Shown here piece after piece: positions 23,750 to 32,336 of a DNA stretch of 44,401 nucleotides. A program made the position numbers and the translations under genes. Every line of letters begins with the position of its first letter. The stretch's first letter is position 1. The notes under the pieces are model-generated. The model had not been told where the DNA came from, ran no database searches, and saw only the letters and a program-made list of their open reading frames with translations. This DNA comes from Anaerolinea sp. (lineage in GTDB: Bacteria; Chloroflexota; Anaerolineae; Anaerolineales; Villigracilaceae), in NCBI GenBank assembly GCA_020047815.1, contig JAIFNG010000011.1:1-44401 (forward strand), in the 5' to 3' direction.

Positions 23750-24151
23750 TTACGCTTCCACTACCTCAAAATCGTATGTGATTTCAACTGCATCGCGCAG
23801 GGTGACATAAACCGAGCAATACTTTTCCTGACTTAGCAATATTGCCTTGTTGAGCTTTTCAGGATCAATGCCCTTGCCAATAGCCATGTAGTGGACGTGA
23901 ATTTTCCGGAAGCGCCAGGGCGGGTCATCGTCCTGCGTGGATGTGGCGGAGACTTTTAATTCGTGCAAATCCAGTTTTTGCTTTCCAAGAATGCTGACGA
24001 CATCGTGGGAGGAACATCCAGCCAATGCCATTGAAAGCAGGTCGGATGCGCTAACTCCTTTTGGTTTCATAGGGACGGTATATCCGCTATTGTCTTGCAG
24101 GGTGAACTCCTCTTCGGGGTTCCAGTTGAGGTGTACGGTTTTGGTTGCCAT
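23750..24151 (-). CDS. OsmC-family peroxiredoxin-like protein
   Basis: 133 residues. The two redox cysteines typical of OsmC/Ohr are Cys46 in MALAGCSSHDV and Cys112 in EKYCSVYV. The family reduces organic hydroperoxides, usually with lipoyl- or bacillithiol-linked electron donors, or is of unknown role (YhfA-type). The N-terminus KTVHLNWNPEEEFTLQDNSG fits the YhfA/OsmC subgroup rather than Ohr. Cytoplasmic. It is convergent with the antiporter and divergent from the YhhN gene, so it is monocistronic. Confidence 0.88.
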   Translation of the reverse strand: MATKTVHLNWNPEEEFTLQDNSGYTVPMKPKGVSASDLLSMALAGCSSHDVVSILGKQKLDLHELKVSATSTQDDDPPWRFRKIHVHYMAIGKGIDPEKLNKAILLSQEKYCSVYVTLRDAVEITYDFEVVEA

Positions 24152-24250
24152 GTGCGCAGTATAGCATTAAATGAACATGCGCAAGTAAAACTTTTGTGCT
24201 TGAGGCATAAAAATTTTATGGTACGATTTGAAACAGGAGTACACAATCAT

Positions 24251-24913
24251 ATGTTTTTTATTGCAGCATTTATATTTGCCACATTGGAGGCGCTGGCTTT
24301 ATGGAAGCAATGGTTAAAGTTGGAGTATGTTGCCAAGCCTGCAGTAATGGCGATCCTCTTTCTTTGGCTGTGGACAACAACAGGACTGGATGGAGCTTCG
24401 CTTTGGTTTGGGCTGGGAATCCTTCTCTCGCTCGCAGGCGATGTATTGTTGATGATCTCGCTTGATCGATTATTTCTGGCAGGTCTGATTGTTTTTCTGC
24501 TGGCACATCTTGCTTATCTGGTCGGCTTTAACATTCCCATTCCGGAAATTTCGGCCTGGGGCTTTTTCCTCGCGATCATGGTTGGGCTTGGCGGAGTGAG
24601 GGTCATTCGCCGCATCATCGCTCCGCTTGGTACAAGCGGTCATAATCGGATGCGGATTCCAATCATGGTTTACGGTGCAGTTATTTCGCTGATGCTATTA
24701 TCTGCAATGATAAAAATGACCGATTTTGCCTGGAGTGTAGATGCTGCGGCACTGGTCAGCGTGGGTGCGTTTCTGTTTTATGTTTCAGATATTATTCTTG
24801 CATGGAATAAATTTGTCTCCCCGATCCAATATGGGCGTATCTACAATATTGGCGCATATCATCTGGGGCAGATCACATTGATCGCAGGTGTTGTCGCACA
24901 GTATGGGAATTAG
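24251..24913 (+). CDS. YhhN/TMEM86-family membrane protein (lysoplasmalogenase family)
   Basis: 220 residues, eight predicted membrane helices and almost no loops. I chose ATG 24251, with ACAGGAG 11 nt before it. The longer frame runs back into the osmC promoter and is not hydrophobic. Conserved polar residues within helices are seen in SLAGDVLLM, FYVSDIILAWNKF and YNIGAYHLGQ, the positions kept in YhhN/TMEM86 proteins. Mammalian TMEM86B cleaves the vinyl-ether bond of lysoplasmalogens; the bacterial substrate is less certain. Integral membrane protein. The HD-domain gene follows after 24 nt and is probably co-transcribed. Confidence 0.85.
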   Translation: MFFIAAFIFATLEALALWKQWLKLEYVAKPAVMAILFLWLWTTTGLDGASLWFGLGILLSLAGDVLLMISLDRLFLAGLIVFLLAHLAYLVGFNIPIPEISAWGFFLAIMVGLGGVRVIRRIIAPLGTSGHNRMRIPIMVYGAVISLMLLSAMIKMTDFAWSVDAAALVSVGAFLFYVSDIILAWNKFVSPIQYGRIYNIGAYHLGQITLIAGVVAQYGN

Positions 24914-24937
24914 TGAACTTATTTCAAAGGAGAGATC

Positions 24938-25513
24938 ATGACCCACGAAGAAGCGCTTGCTTTTGTACGTGAATATGTAAAAAACGAAGGACTTGTCCGC
25001 CATATGTTGTCGGTGGAAGCTGCCATGTGTTTCTACGCCCAAAAATACGGCGAGGATGTGGAAACATGGGGCTTGCTTGGATTGCTCCATGACTTTGACT
25101 GGGAGATACACCCCACCCTCGAAGAGCATCCGCAAGCTGGTGTGCCGATCCTGCGTGAACGCGGTGTGAGCGAAGAGATCATTCAGGACATCCTCAGTCA
25201 TGCCGACCACACTGGCGTTCCGCGTGATACGCTCCGTAGAAAAGCCATCGCCGCCTGTGATGAGGTAACGGGATTAATTACAGCCGTGGCGCTGGTACGC
25301 CCTTCCCGCTCCTTATTTGACCTTGAAGCAAGTTCTGTTAAAAAGAAATGGAAGGACAAAGCTTTTGCCGCAGGCACTGACCGCGTTGAGATGGAGCATG
25401 CTGCTCAAGCCTTCGGAGTGGACATTTGGGAGCATGTTGGCAATGTTATTATCGCCATGCGCCGTATCGCTCCAGAGTTGGGGCTGGTGGGGAATATCAG
25501 CCCTCCAGTATAA
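24938..25513 (+). CDS. HD-domain phosphohydrolase
   Basis: 191 residues, start ATG 24938 after AAAGGAGAG. HD-superfamily metal ligands: His in RHMLSVEA, the HD pair in GLLHDFDWE, a His in LSHADHTG and Asp in AACDEVTG. This arrangement is that of the HDIG/HDOD-like small hydrolases that act on nucleotides or other phosphate esters. The substrate is unknown. Cytoplasmic, single domain, with a helical C-terminus. It is likely an operon partner of the YhhN gene and ends 17 nt before a strong bidirectional terminator. Confidence 0.85.
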   Translation: MTHEEALAFVREYVKNEGLVRHMLSVEAAMCFYAQKYGEDVETWGLLGLLHDFDWEIHPTLEEHPQAGVPILRERGVSEEIIQDILSHADHTGVPRDTLRRKAIAACDEVTGLITAVALVRPSRSLFDLEASSVKKKWKDKAFAAGTDRVEMEHAAQAFGVDIWEHVGNVIIAMRRIAPELGLVGNISPPV

Positions 25514-25529
25514 ATTCCCCCAAAGGTTA

Positions 25530-25574
25530 ATCGAAAATGGGAAGCGGACCCAAAGTCTGCTTCCCATTTTCGAT
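25530..25574. terminator. Bidirectional terminator between HD and lipoprotein genes
   Basis: A 20-bp stem with one G-T pair (25530-25549 with 25555-25574; arms ATCGAAAATGGGAAGC and GCTTCCCATTTTCGAT at the base) and a CCAAA loop. It lies between convergent genes ending at 25513 and 25602. Confidence 0.8.
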
Positions 25575-25601
25575 ATATATTGTTCCCGTCACAGGAAAAA
25601 A

Positions 25602-26195
25602 CTAATGAAAGGAAATAACCTCAGGGCTGATCCATATTGAGGTGGTCTTGCTGGTATCAGTCACGCAAAGGGAATTAATAGTCTTGGCGGTTGACGGGAC
25701 TTTTCCGTCAACCCAGGCATAACCCCAGTAGCACCCTGCCAGAACTTCCACAATCGGTTCTTCATATCTTCCGAAAGAGAATGAGTAGGTACCACACTCC
25801 TTCTCTTCATTTTCCTGTTCCATTCCAAATGAGAGGGTTACGTTACCATTTGACTTGTTGACAAATTTTATTTTCACCTTGTCTCCTTTGGGCTCGGCTG
25901 GAGGAGGTTCGTTACAGTGGTCGGTTGCTGAAGTATCCGGTAATGTGGCAGGTACAAGAGTTGGGAAGGGGGTTGGAAGAGGAAGCGGTGTAAGTGTAAT
26001 CGTGGCGGTAGGCGGGATGGGTGTTTCGGTGACGGTGGGAATCGCTGCCTGTGTTTGTGTGAGCGCAATCCAGGCATCTGCAATGGCTGTGCCCTGGACA
26101 TCCGCTGCTGACATGGTGGGCGTGGGCGCAGGTCCGCACGCGGATAATACCGCGATAATTAGAATGGAAATAACAGATGATATTTTTCTTTTCAT
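25602..26195 (-). CDS. Secreted lipoprotein of unknown function
   Basis: 197 residues. A type II signal peptide is clear: MKRK, a hydrophobic run, then lipobox VLSAC with Cys20 as the lipidated residue. A Thr/Pro-rich linker (about 45-80, TATITLTPLPLPTPFP) leads to a C-terminal beta-rich domain of ~105 residues with four further Cys (in DHCNE, KECGT, GCYWG, LCVTD), which could form two disulfides outside the membrane. The linker type is frequent in Anaerolineae lipoproteins. No enzymatic motif is seen. It is the last gene of the minus-strand surface cluster, 50 nt after the glycosyltransferase stop. Confidence 0.8.
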   Translation of the reverse strand: MKRKISSVISILIIAVLSACGPAPTPTMSAADVQGTAIADAWIALTQTQAAIPTVTETPIPPTATITLTPLPLPTPFPTLVPATLPDTSATDHCNEPPPAEPKGDKVKIKFVNKSNGNVTLSFGMEQENEEKECGTYSFSFGRYEEPIVEVLAGCYWGYAWVDGKVPSTAKTINSLCVTDTSKTTSIWISPEVISFH

Positions 26196-26245
26196 TTTTT
26201 TTCTCCAATGTAAATGTACCTGCTGCAGATAAAGCAGCCTGGTAT

Positions 26246-27817
26246 TTAATCGATTTTATAAATCCATATACGAAAACGTTCCGGACCAATAGTATCAATG
26301 TGCATATAATTCTCTTCAATAAAGCGGGTCAACCCCTGTGTCACTGGCACGTTGTTCCAAACACTTGAATCAATTCTACCTATGGTTTTATCTTTTGCCG
26401 CTGCATCGATGATCATTGGTTTTTTTTGGATGATATCATGCAGTAACTCATCGACCATTTCCTGTGAGACATAACCGGGAACTCCGAATGGGTAAGTATA
26501 CACAAATCGGGAAGGTGATTTCCGCTCAGTCAAGAAATTATAAATGCTCTCGTTCCCCCAGATAAGGACATAATCCCCTGGCTGGGTATGGTTCAGAATA
26601 TACTCAACATAAATTCCCTGTTCGACTGTGGAATAATCTGGCGGGGGGAGTGATCTCTCCGACCAGATCATTCTGATCAGGGTGGTCAGATGAGGCATCC
26701 GGTCAATGACCGGTCTAACGCAAAGCACAAGAATCAACCCGCCAGCCAGCAGAATATTTAAAATATTCCTGCGGATACCCGGGAAAAACTTTTCAGCCGA
26801 TCGTTGAAGCCAGAATATAAGAAAACCCGCCAGAAGTGCCAGTACAGGAAGCCAGGCAATATAATAATGCAGGTATTTCCTGCCAGACATCAGTGAAAAA
26901 TAAAGTTGAATGGGAATGACGGCAAGTGTCAAATAGGCAAAATGGATTTTATAATCCGGTTCTTTATTATCCCGTTTCCAATATTCATAAAGATAAGTGA
27001 TTAACCCAACCAAACCAGCTGCACCTAGTGAAACCAGGAGAGATAACCTGTCATAGCCTTTTGTGAGTGCCTGCCACGAAATGGACTCAAGTCTTGAGTA
27101 GTAATAATTAAAAAGAAAAACCGAGTCGAATAAATATTCAAGTGATTGGTGGGCGGCAAAATAAACGCCGATCACGCCAAAAATGACCGCACTTCCAAAC
27201 GCCATTGCAGTGATCCGCTTGAAATTATGGTTCCGTTCATTTGGAGAGAAAAGGGTGATGACCAATAAGACCAGTCCAATGGCAATATGTACTCCAATGT
27301 TATTGGGCCTCAGGGAAAAAGCCAGTGCCGCCATCGCCCCGACCATAAATTCATTCCAATAACCTTTTATCCCTTCTTCTGATCGAACATAAAAATAAAT
27401 CGCAGCAAATTGGAATGGTAGTGAAAATTCTTCCACTGAACTTCCGTGATCAATTACCTGAGGCAGGGTCACCAGCCACAAAATCGCATTAGAAAATGCA
27501 ATTGCAGGGTCGAATACCTTTCGCATTGCAAGAAACCCTGATACGGCAGCAAGAAAAAGAAAGATGATCTCAACGAACCATACCCCCCAGACCGACCCGG
27601 TTATCCATAAGCCAAGGGCATTAATATAATGGATGAGCGGACCTTTGTGATCCCATACATCCCGATATGGGATATCTCCGTCAAGGATTTGTTGTCCTGT
27701 GTACAGATATACCCCCTGATCCCGATCTGGAATGGGCTGGTATAGCGGCGCAACAGGCGAGAGAACAGCAATGGTAACCAGCAGGAGGAAAAGAACAAAA
27801 AGAAAATCCCTTTTCAT
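26246..27817 (-). CDS. Membrane glycosyltransferase, GT39/ArnT-like (GT-C fold)
   Basis: 523 residues with about 10-12 membrane helices. The first extracytoplasmic loop has the acidic PDRDQGVYLY and DGDIPYRDVWDHKGP, the segment that holds the catalytic Asp and acceptor/donor contacts in GT39-type and related polyprenyl-phosphate-dependent enzymes. The C-terminal ~120 residues form a soluble domain outside the membrane (DYVLIWGNESIYNFL). It presumably moves a sugar from a polyprenyl carrier to a surface protein or glycan. The start codon is 1 nt after the stop of the EamA-like gene, which may supply the lipid-linked sugar across the membrane. Confidence 0.8.
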   Translation of the reverse strand: MKRDFLFVLFLLLVTIAVLSPVAPLYQPIPDRDQGVYLYTGQQILDGDIPYRDVWDHKGPLIHYINALGLWITGSVWGVWFVEIIFLFLAAVSGFLAMRKVFDPAIAFSNAILWLVTLPQVIDHGSSVEEFSLPFQFAAIYFYVRSEEGIKGYWNEFMVGAMAALAFSLRPNNIGVHIAIGLVLLVITLFSPNERNHNFKRITAMAFGSAVIFGVIGVYFAAHQSLEYLFDSVFLFNYYYSRLESISWQALTKGYDRLSLLVSLGAAGLVGLITYLYEYWKRDNKEPDYKIHFAYLTLAVIPIQLYFSLMSGRKYLHYYIAWLPVLALLAGFLIFWLQRSAEKFFPGIRRNILNILLAGGLILVLCVRPVIDRMPHLTTLIRMIWSERSLPPPDYSTVEQGIYVEYILNHTQPGDYVLIWGNESIYNFLTERKSPSRFVYTYPFGVPGYVSQEMVDELLHDIIQKKPMIIDAAAKDKTIGRIDSSVWNNVPVTQGLTRFIEENYMHIDTIGPERFRIWIYKID

Positions 27818-27818
27818 C

Positions 27819-28271
27819 CTACCTCTTCCAATTCAACATGACCAAACCGGCGAGACAGACGAATATCCCGATAACATTCACCCACGAGATTTTGTCCTTA
27901 AACAGAAAGATCGCCACAGGGAGCAAAATCAACGACGCCACCACATTGGTCAGCACTGCGGCAATGCCAAGATTCCAACCCGCGCGGTAGGTAAGAAGAA
28001 ATCCAAATTCGATACCAACGACGGCAAAGGCAAGTCCAATACTTGCCCAATTAAGTTGTTTGAATTCTGTGAGAATACCATTTGCTGCAGGAAAGAAGAA
28101 GAAAGTGAACAAGGTGATGATAAACGAAACGGAATATGTGACCAAAAGCGATACTGTGAAGTTCACGTTCGATGGGGTGCTCTTGGCAATAAAATGATAT
28201 AGCGCGCTGGAAAAAATTGTGAGGGTGATGGAGAAATAGAATAGAAGCATGGGGTTGATTCTTGGCCGCAT
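27819..28271 (-). CDS. Four-helix EamA/EmrE-like transporter
   Basis: 150 residues with four or five hydrophobic helices and C-terminal EamA-type features (GIEFGFLLTYRAGWNLG, PVAIFLFKDKISWVNVIGI, then VCLAGLVMLNWKR). Its size matches half an EamA transporter, so it probably works as a dimer, like EmrE or the ArnE/ArnF undecaprenyl-phosphate-aminoarabinose flippase. Because the next gene in the operon is a GT39/ArnT-like transferase, flipping of a lipid-linked sugar is a reasonable inference. Start ATG 28271 lies 7 nt after the stop of the upstream gene. Confidence 0.75.
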   Translation of the reverse strand: MRPRINPMLLFYFSITLTIFSSALYHFIAKSTPSNVNFTVSLLVTYSVSFIITLFTFFFFPAANGILTEFKQLNWASIGLAFAVVGIEFGFLLTYRAGWNLGIAAVLTNVVASLILLPVAIFLFKDKISWVNVIGIFVCLAGLVMLNWKR

Positions 28272-28278
28272 GGTTGTA

Positions 28279-29724
28279 CTAGGAATTCAATATCTTTAAA
28301 ATAAACTTTGCAGTGCGCGTGCCAGAGGTCGCGTCGGTGAATGTGATTTCATCTTTGACGAACATGAGGCGTTCTTCTGAATCGACCGACTTATCTTTCA
28401 AGTATAAATTCAACATATTTTGCAATTCACGCTCATCTGTTGCCACACGCCCCGCCTTAGCCATGCGAAAGCGCTGATGTGTGGGCCAATCACCAATCTC
28501 TTTAAGCGAGAGCGAGAATTTTCCTTTTTTATTCCAGCCGCCTGGCGTGTCAATCACTGCTGCGATCATTGGCGTATCATGGACAGCGGTCTCGACCAGC
28601 ATTGTCGAATAGACGGTCACCAGCACATCGGAATACGCCATCATGGATGATTTCTCATCCATGTCTTCGCCGCCATAGTAGCCAAGCGATCCTCCCAATG
28701 CCACAGGCTGAACTACATGCACATGCGGATATTTTTTCTCCAGATCAAATACACGCTGACGTTCTTCGGCAAATATCCTGGGCTTGTCCTGAAAATGACT
28801 GGGATGCAAGCGGATCAATAACTGTGAAGGCTCTGCCAGGGCATCCGACGAAACCAGTTTTGCCAGTGCTTCGATGTTGGGATAGTTTGGCGCAAAATGG
28901 ACGAAACTGCTGGCGTAGGAAATCAATTTACGGTTGGGGTCGAGTCTGTGCAAATTGAAATATTTGTCACGCGGCATGAGCCATGATTTGCGGAAGTATC
29001 CGTCATACGAGGGGATGCCACCAACATGTACATGTTCGGGATCCCAGTCTGAGCCGAGCACAAGCTCTTCTTTTTGCAATTCAGACCAGCATGTTGCCCA
29101 CTGCACGTTTGCGCCCGAAATATTATACGAAGACGAATTGTCCCAGCCGACGATGGCAGTCATGTTTGTGATTCCGCGCCGTGCCGATTCTCGCAGCAGA
29201 TAGCGATCCATTCTCCAACCTGGGGTCGAAGCGACGACCATGTCAGGTTGGTACTTATCGAAGAGATCGGTGTACAGACCAGATTCTGGCGTGAATCGGT
29301 TCTGTAGCTGCACCAGGAGTTTACGCGCGAAGGCAAAATTCCGCAGGAGAAGTATTGCCAGTGCGGACGGAATCCAAACGCCCAACCGGAATTTCCAACC
29401 GTTCTCACCCCAGACTTCCCAGATGTGACTGTCCATGGCCTCGGTATTTATGCGACGCGACCCGCCAACGCGGCGCAGGTAGCCGAGCAACCACTGCCTG
29501 CGCGGGCTGACTTTTTTGGCGTACTCATTTGCCTGTTTCAAGCGCAAGCCTTCAAAAATGAGACCGGGTCTGGCGAAACGCTTTTCAATACGATCTTGGG
29601 TTTCATCGTCGGTGAGGACGATGATTTCTACGCCCGAGTCGAGCAGGGTTGAGACGACATCGCTTTGCAGGAAGTAGATGATTGCCATACCGTGGTCGGC
29701 GGAGATGAAGATTTTTTTGCTCAC
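28279..29724 (-). CDS. GT-B-like glycosyl/glycerophosphotransferase-type protein, surface carbohydrate synthesis
   Basis: 481 residues from GTG 29724, with AAGAAGGAAG upstream. The N-terminus KKIFISADHGMAIIYFLQSD resembles the first Rossmann strand of GT-B enzymes. The middle (PDMVVASTPGWRMD, then TAIVGWDNSSSY) and the C-terminal part (LLIRLHPSHFQDK, then AYSDVLVTVYSTMLVETAVHDTPMI) match the nucleotide-binding half of CDP-glycerol transferase and UDP-GlcNAc-epimerase-like folds. The exact donor is unknown. It is cytoplasmic or membrane-associated. First gene of a four-gene minus-strand operon for a cell-surface glycan or glycoprotein. Confidence 0.65.
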   Translation of the reverse strand: MSKKIFISADHGMAIIYFLQSDVVSTLLDSGVEIIVLTDDETQDRIEKRFARPGLIFEGLRLKQANEYAKKVSPRRQWLLGYLRRVGGSRRINTEAMDSHIWEVWGENGWKFRLGVWIPSALAILLLRNFAFARKLLVQLQNRFTPESGLYTDLFDKYQPDMVVASTPGWRMDRYLLRESARRGITNMTAIVGWDNSSSYNISGANVQWATCWSELQKEELVLGSDWDPEHVHVGGIPSYDGYFRKSWLMPRDKYFNLHRLDPNRKLISYASSFVHFAPNYPNIEALAKLVSSDALAEPSQLLIRLHPSHFQDKPRIFAEERQRVFDLEKKYPHVHVVQPVALGGSLGYYGGEDMDEKSSMMAYSDVLVTVYSTMLVETAVHDTPMIAAVIDTPGGWNKKGKFSLSLKEIGDWPTHQRFRMAKAGRVATDERELQNMLNLYLKDKSVDSEERLMFVKDEITFTDATSGTRTAKFILKILNS

Positions 29725-30030
29725 TGGTTTGTTTTACTTCCTTCTTGATTTTAGGTGAATTTTTTTCAAAGATGTTTTTAATACACTGATCGGATGGATC
29801 GAAGACCCTCGTATTTTAGCATGCTGGATTATATCCCTGTGCGCGGTCAGGCGGGACCCATCCCCTTGAAGCAGGATTTCCAGTCAGAAAAGGCGGCAAC
29901 CCAGACTTTTGCAAAATAAGACCAATATGTGGTTCCTCACAAGAATGTTAACCCGTTTAATTGACGCATTATCGTCTTGCATGTATAATTTTTTGAACCT
30001 ATCCCTCATGGAGGGGTAATTAGAGGATAT
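29725..30030. other. Divergent intergenic region between surface-glycan and signalling loci
   Basis: 306 bases with no open frame of interest. The right end holds a clear plus-strand promoter (listed separately) and a ribosome-binding region ending in AGAGGATAT. The left end holds the ribosome-binding site of the minus-strand gene. I see no other structured element. Confidence 0.6.
29961..29989 (+). promoter_or_regulatory. Sigma-70-type promoter of signalling locus B
   Basis: TTGACG (29961-29966) and TATAAT (29984-29989) are separated by 17 nt. The expected start is near 29996, giving a 35-nt leader before ATG 30031. Confidence 0.7.
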
Positions 30031-30837
30031 ATGGCACTGCGTGGAAATTTACGCGATTTTACAATTACGCAACTTCTTAATCTGATTAATCTTGCCAATA
30101 AAACCGGCACGTTAATTTTAGATGGTCCATCAGAACAGGCCTATATTTCGTTTCGAGAAGGCAAACTGGCTTATGCGCGCCTGGGTAAGGATGATGGCAG
30201 TCTTGCATCTGTTCTGCATAAAGCAAACAAAATCAATATAAATCAATATCGCGCCATTGTCGATCGTGCAGGCCAAATGACGGATAAGGAACTTGGTCTG
30301 CTCCTCATTAATGCAGGCTATGTAACCCAGGAAGATATCCTCCTTAATCTGCAGGGGTACTTTACCGGAGTGGTACGTAAGTTATTCACCTGGGTGGAAG
30401 GCATCTTTCGCTTTGAAAACGAAATGCTTCCGCCTGATGGCCGCATCAATGTTAAACTTGATCTAGAAAACATAATTATTGAGGGGTCGCGCCATCTGCG
30501 TGAATTGGAACAATTGCAGGATGAAATTCCAAGTCTCGATATGGCATTGAAGTTTACCAAAAGACCGCTTACCAATGTGAACCTGAGCGTTGAAGAATGG
30601 AATGTGGTCAAATTTGTTGACCCCAAGAATACGATGCGCCAGATTGCCAGCACCAATAAATTGAGCGATCTTGATGTTCGCAGGATCGTATATGGCTTGT
30701 TGCAGGCAGGTCTTGTCGAAATGGTGCGTCCTGCTGGTGTGGTTGCCTTGTCTACCCCGAAACAATTCCCAGTGCAGGACAAGCAGGAACAAAGAACTTT
30801 GATTAATAAGTTAATTGGTCGTATTCGTACATTGTAA
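30031..30837 (+). CDS. PATAN/DUF4388-domain signalling protein
   Basis: 268 residues. The N-terminal ~100 residues match the DUF4388/PATAN type: LRDFTITQLLNLINLANKTG, then LILDGPSEQAYISFREGKLAYAR. A helical middle follows (KELGLLLINAGYVTQEDIL), then a second PATAN-like strand-rich segment (VRKLFTWVEGIFRFENE), and a C-terminal winged-helix-like part (RQIASTNKLSDLDVRRIVYGLLQAGLVEM). Such proteins are partners of response regulators and small GTPases in cyanobacteria, myxobacteria and Deinococci. No membrane segment. It is the first gene after the promoter, and the GTPase gene follows after 25 nt. Confidence 0.85.
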   Translation: MALRGNLRDFTITQLLNLINLANKTGTLILDGPSEQAYISFREGKLAYARLGKDDGSLASVLHKANKININQYRAIVDRAGQMTDKELGLLLINAGYVTQEDILLNLQGYFTGVVRKLFTWVEGIFRFENEMLPPDGRINVKLDLENIIIEGSRHLRELEQLQDEIPSLDMALKFTKRPLTNVNLSVEEWNVVKFVDPKNTMRQIASTNKLSDLDVRRIVYGLLQAGLVEMVRPAGVVALSTPKQFPVQDKQEQRTLINKLIGRIRTL

Positions 30838-30862
30838 TTATCAGGTTAGAAGGACAGAACTT

Positions 30863-31402
30863 ATGCAAACGGTCAAAATGGTAGTGACGGGTCCCTTCAG
30901 CGCTGGCAAGACACAGTTTATTCAGTCTGTCAGCGAAATTGATGTGGTCGCCACGGAACGTAAAATATCCACAGATGAAGAACGATCTGTAAAGTCTGTG
31001 ACGACAGTGGCGATGGATTTCGGGCGCATCACTGTGGATGAAGACCTGGTTCTGTATCTGTTCGGCACGCCGGGCCAGAAACGGTTTGATTTCATGTGGG
31101 AAATCCTTTCAGAAGGTATGTTGGGCTTTATCGTTATGGTGGACAGCACCCGCCCTGAAACCTTCCGTGAAGCGCGTTCGATCCTTGAAACCTTCCGCGC
31201 ATATGCTCCCACACCTTTTGTGGTTGCTGCGAATAAGCAGGATATGGAGGATGCATGGGATCTCGAAGATGTGCGCCATGCGCTGCGTTTGGATGGCAAT
31301 ACAAAACTCCTGCCTTGTGTGGCTACGGATCGAAAAACCGTAAAAGATGTTCTACTTGAGTTGTTGTACAGCATCCTGAAAGATATGGAATCTGGAAAGT
31401 AA
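30863..31402 (+). CDS. MglA-like small Ras-superfamily GTPase
   Basis: 179 residues from ATG 30863, after GAAGGACAG. The earlier in-frame start at 30815 lies inside the PATAN gene. G1 P-loop is TGPFSAGKT (Lys16), switch II FGTPGQKRF at 67-75, and G4 NKQD at 124-127; the G5 region is VATDRK. The Gln of GTPGQ is at 72. It resembles MglA/SRPRB-like bacterial GTPases that act as polarity or sorting switches with Roadblock or PATAN partners. No Roadblock/MglB gene is in the window, so the GAP would be elsewhere or replaced. Cytoplasmic and likely to act with the PATAN protein encoded before it. Confidence 0.9.
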   Translation: MQTVKMVVTGPFSAGKTQFIQSVSEIDVVATERKISTDEERSVKSVTTVAMDFGRITVDEDLVLYLFGTPGQKRFDFMWEILSEGMLGFIVMVDSTRPETFREARSILETFRAYAPTPFVVAANKQDMEDAWDLEDVRHALRLDGNTKLLPCVATDRKTVKDVLLELLYSILKDMESGK

Positions 31403-31428
31403 AGTAAGGGAAGGAAATATATTTTGCT

Positions 31429-32226
31429 GTGTCTTCGATCACTACTAACCAGGGAATAGTTCATTACGAAGTATACGGACGCGGGCGTCCGGTAATTCTT
31501 TTGCATGGGTGGCTCGGGTCGTGGGGGTTGTGGCAGGAAACGATGGCCTATCTAGGTTCGTTTTACCGCACTTATGCGCTGGATTTTTGGGGGTTCGGTG
31601 AATCAGGCAAGAAACGTGAGACCTATGCAGTATCAGATTTTGTAAGCCTTGTAGACCAATTTATGGAACAGTTGGGGATTGTTCATGCTCCATTGGTGGG
31701 GCATAGCATGGGGGGGACGGTCAGCCTTTCGGTTGCCATTAAGTATCCTGAACGTGTCAGCAAAGTGGTGGTGGTAGGATCGCCTATCATCGGTTCTTCA
31801 CTTGCTCCGATGCTTAAGCTTTCGGGGTACCGCCCAATTGCATTTATGTTATTCAACATGATGGGGTTATTTCGAGCAGGAATGAAGGTCTATTCACCAT
31901 ATATATGTAAAGATCCGCGTTTCCCTGAGATGATGGACCGGGATCTTTCACGCACCACTGTTGAGTCTTTTTTGCGTTCGATCGCTTCGCTGCGCCGCAC
32001 AGACTTGATCCCCATGCTTTCGCAGGTCAAAGTCCCGACAATGGGCATGTATGGTGACAGGGATGTGATCGTTCATCCTTTGCAGTGGCAACCCTTGTTG
32101 ACCGGTGTGCCACATGCAATGATTGAGCGATTTCCCCAAGCGGGTCATTTTCCCATGTTGGAGGAGCCAACTTTATTCAGCCAAAAGTTGAAAATATTTC
32201 TTGACCAGCCCATCTCCCCGTCATGA
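31429..32226 (+). CDS. Alpha/beta-hydrolase with intact triad
   Basis: 265 residues from GTG 31429, with GGAAGGAAAT upstream. Oxyanion region HGWLGSWGLW, nucleophile Ser93 in GHSMGGTVSL, Asp in MYGDRDVIV and His in AGHFPMLEEP. A short cap domain lies between. No signal peptide. The substrate is unknown; esterases, lipases, haloalkane- and epoxide-type hydrolases share this layout. A paralogue at 43445-44239 has the same N-terminus (VHYE-YGRGRPVI) but lacks the Ser. The hydrolase follows the GTPase gene by 26 nt, so it belongs to the same operon, and is followed by a small hairpin at 32253-32270. Confidence 0.88.
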   Translation: MSSITTNQGIVHYEVYGRGRPVILLHGWLGSWGLWQETMAYLGSFYRTYALDFWGFGESGKKRETYAVSDFVSLVDQFMEQLGIVHAPLVGHSMGGTVSLSVAIKYPERVSKVVVVGSPIIGSSLAPMLKLSGYRPIAFMLFNMMGLFRAGMKVYSPYICKDPRFPEMMDRDLSRTTVESFLRSIASLRRTDLIPMLSQVKVPTMGMYGDRDVIVHPLQWQPLLTGVPHAMIERFPQAGHFPMLEEPTLFSQKLKIFLDQPISPS

Positions 32227-32252
32227 GCAGAAAATTCATTTTTACCTTGCAA

Positions 32253-32270
32253 CCCGCTTACAAAAGCGGG
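32253..32270 (+). terminator. Small hairpin after the hydrolase gene
   Basis: CCCGCTT (32253-32259) pairs with AAGCGGG (32264-32270) around ACAA. There is no long T run after it, so it would be a weak terminator separating the GTPase operon from the beta-helix/reductase operon. Confidence 0.4.
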
Positions 32271-32285
32271 AAGTTTAGCTTGTCA

Positions 32286-32328
32286 GTTCATGGGATGAAC
32301 GATTTTATCGTGCACTTTGATTTATAAT
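32286..32328 (+). promoter_or_regulatory. Leaderless-type promoter with operator-like dyad
   Basis: TATAAT at 32323-32328 ends 8 nt before the ATG at 32337, so transcription should begin at or next to the start codon. A perfect dyad GTTCAT-GGG-ATGAAC (32286-32300) lies 22 nt upstream of the -10, where a -35 box would be, and no consensus -35 is visible. The dyad could be an activator or repressor site. Confidence 0.4.
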
Positions 32329-32336
32329 CGTACTAT

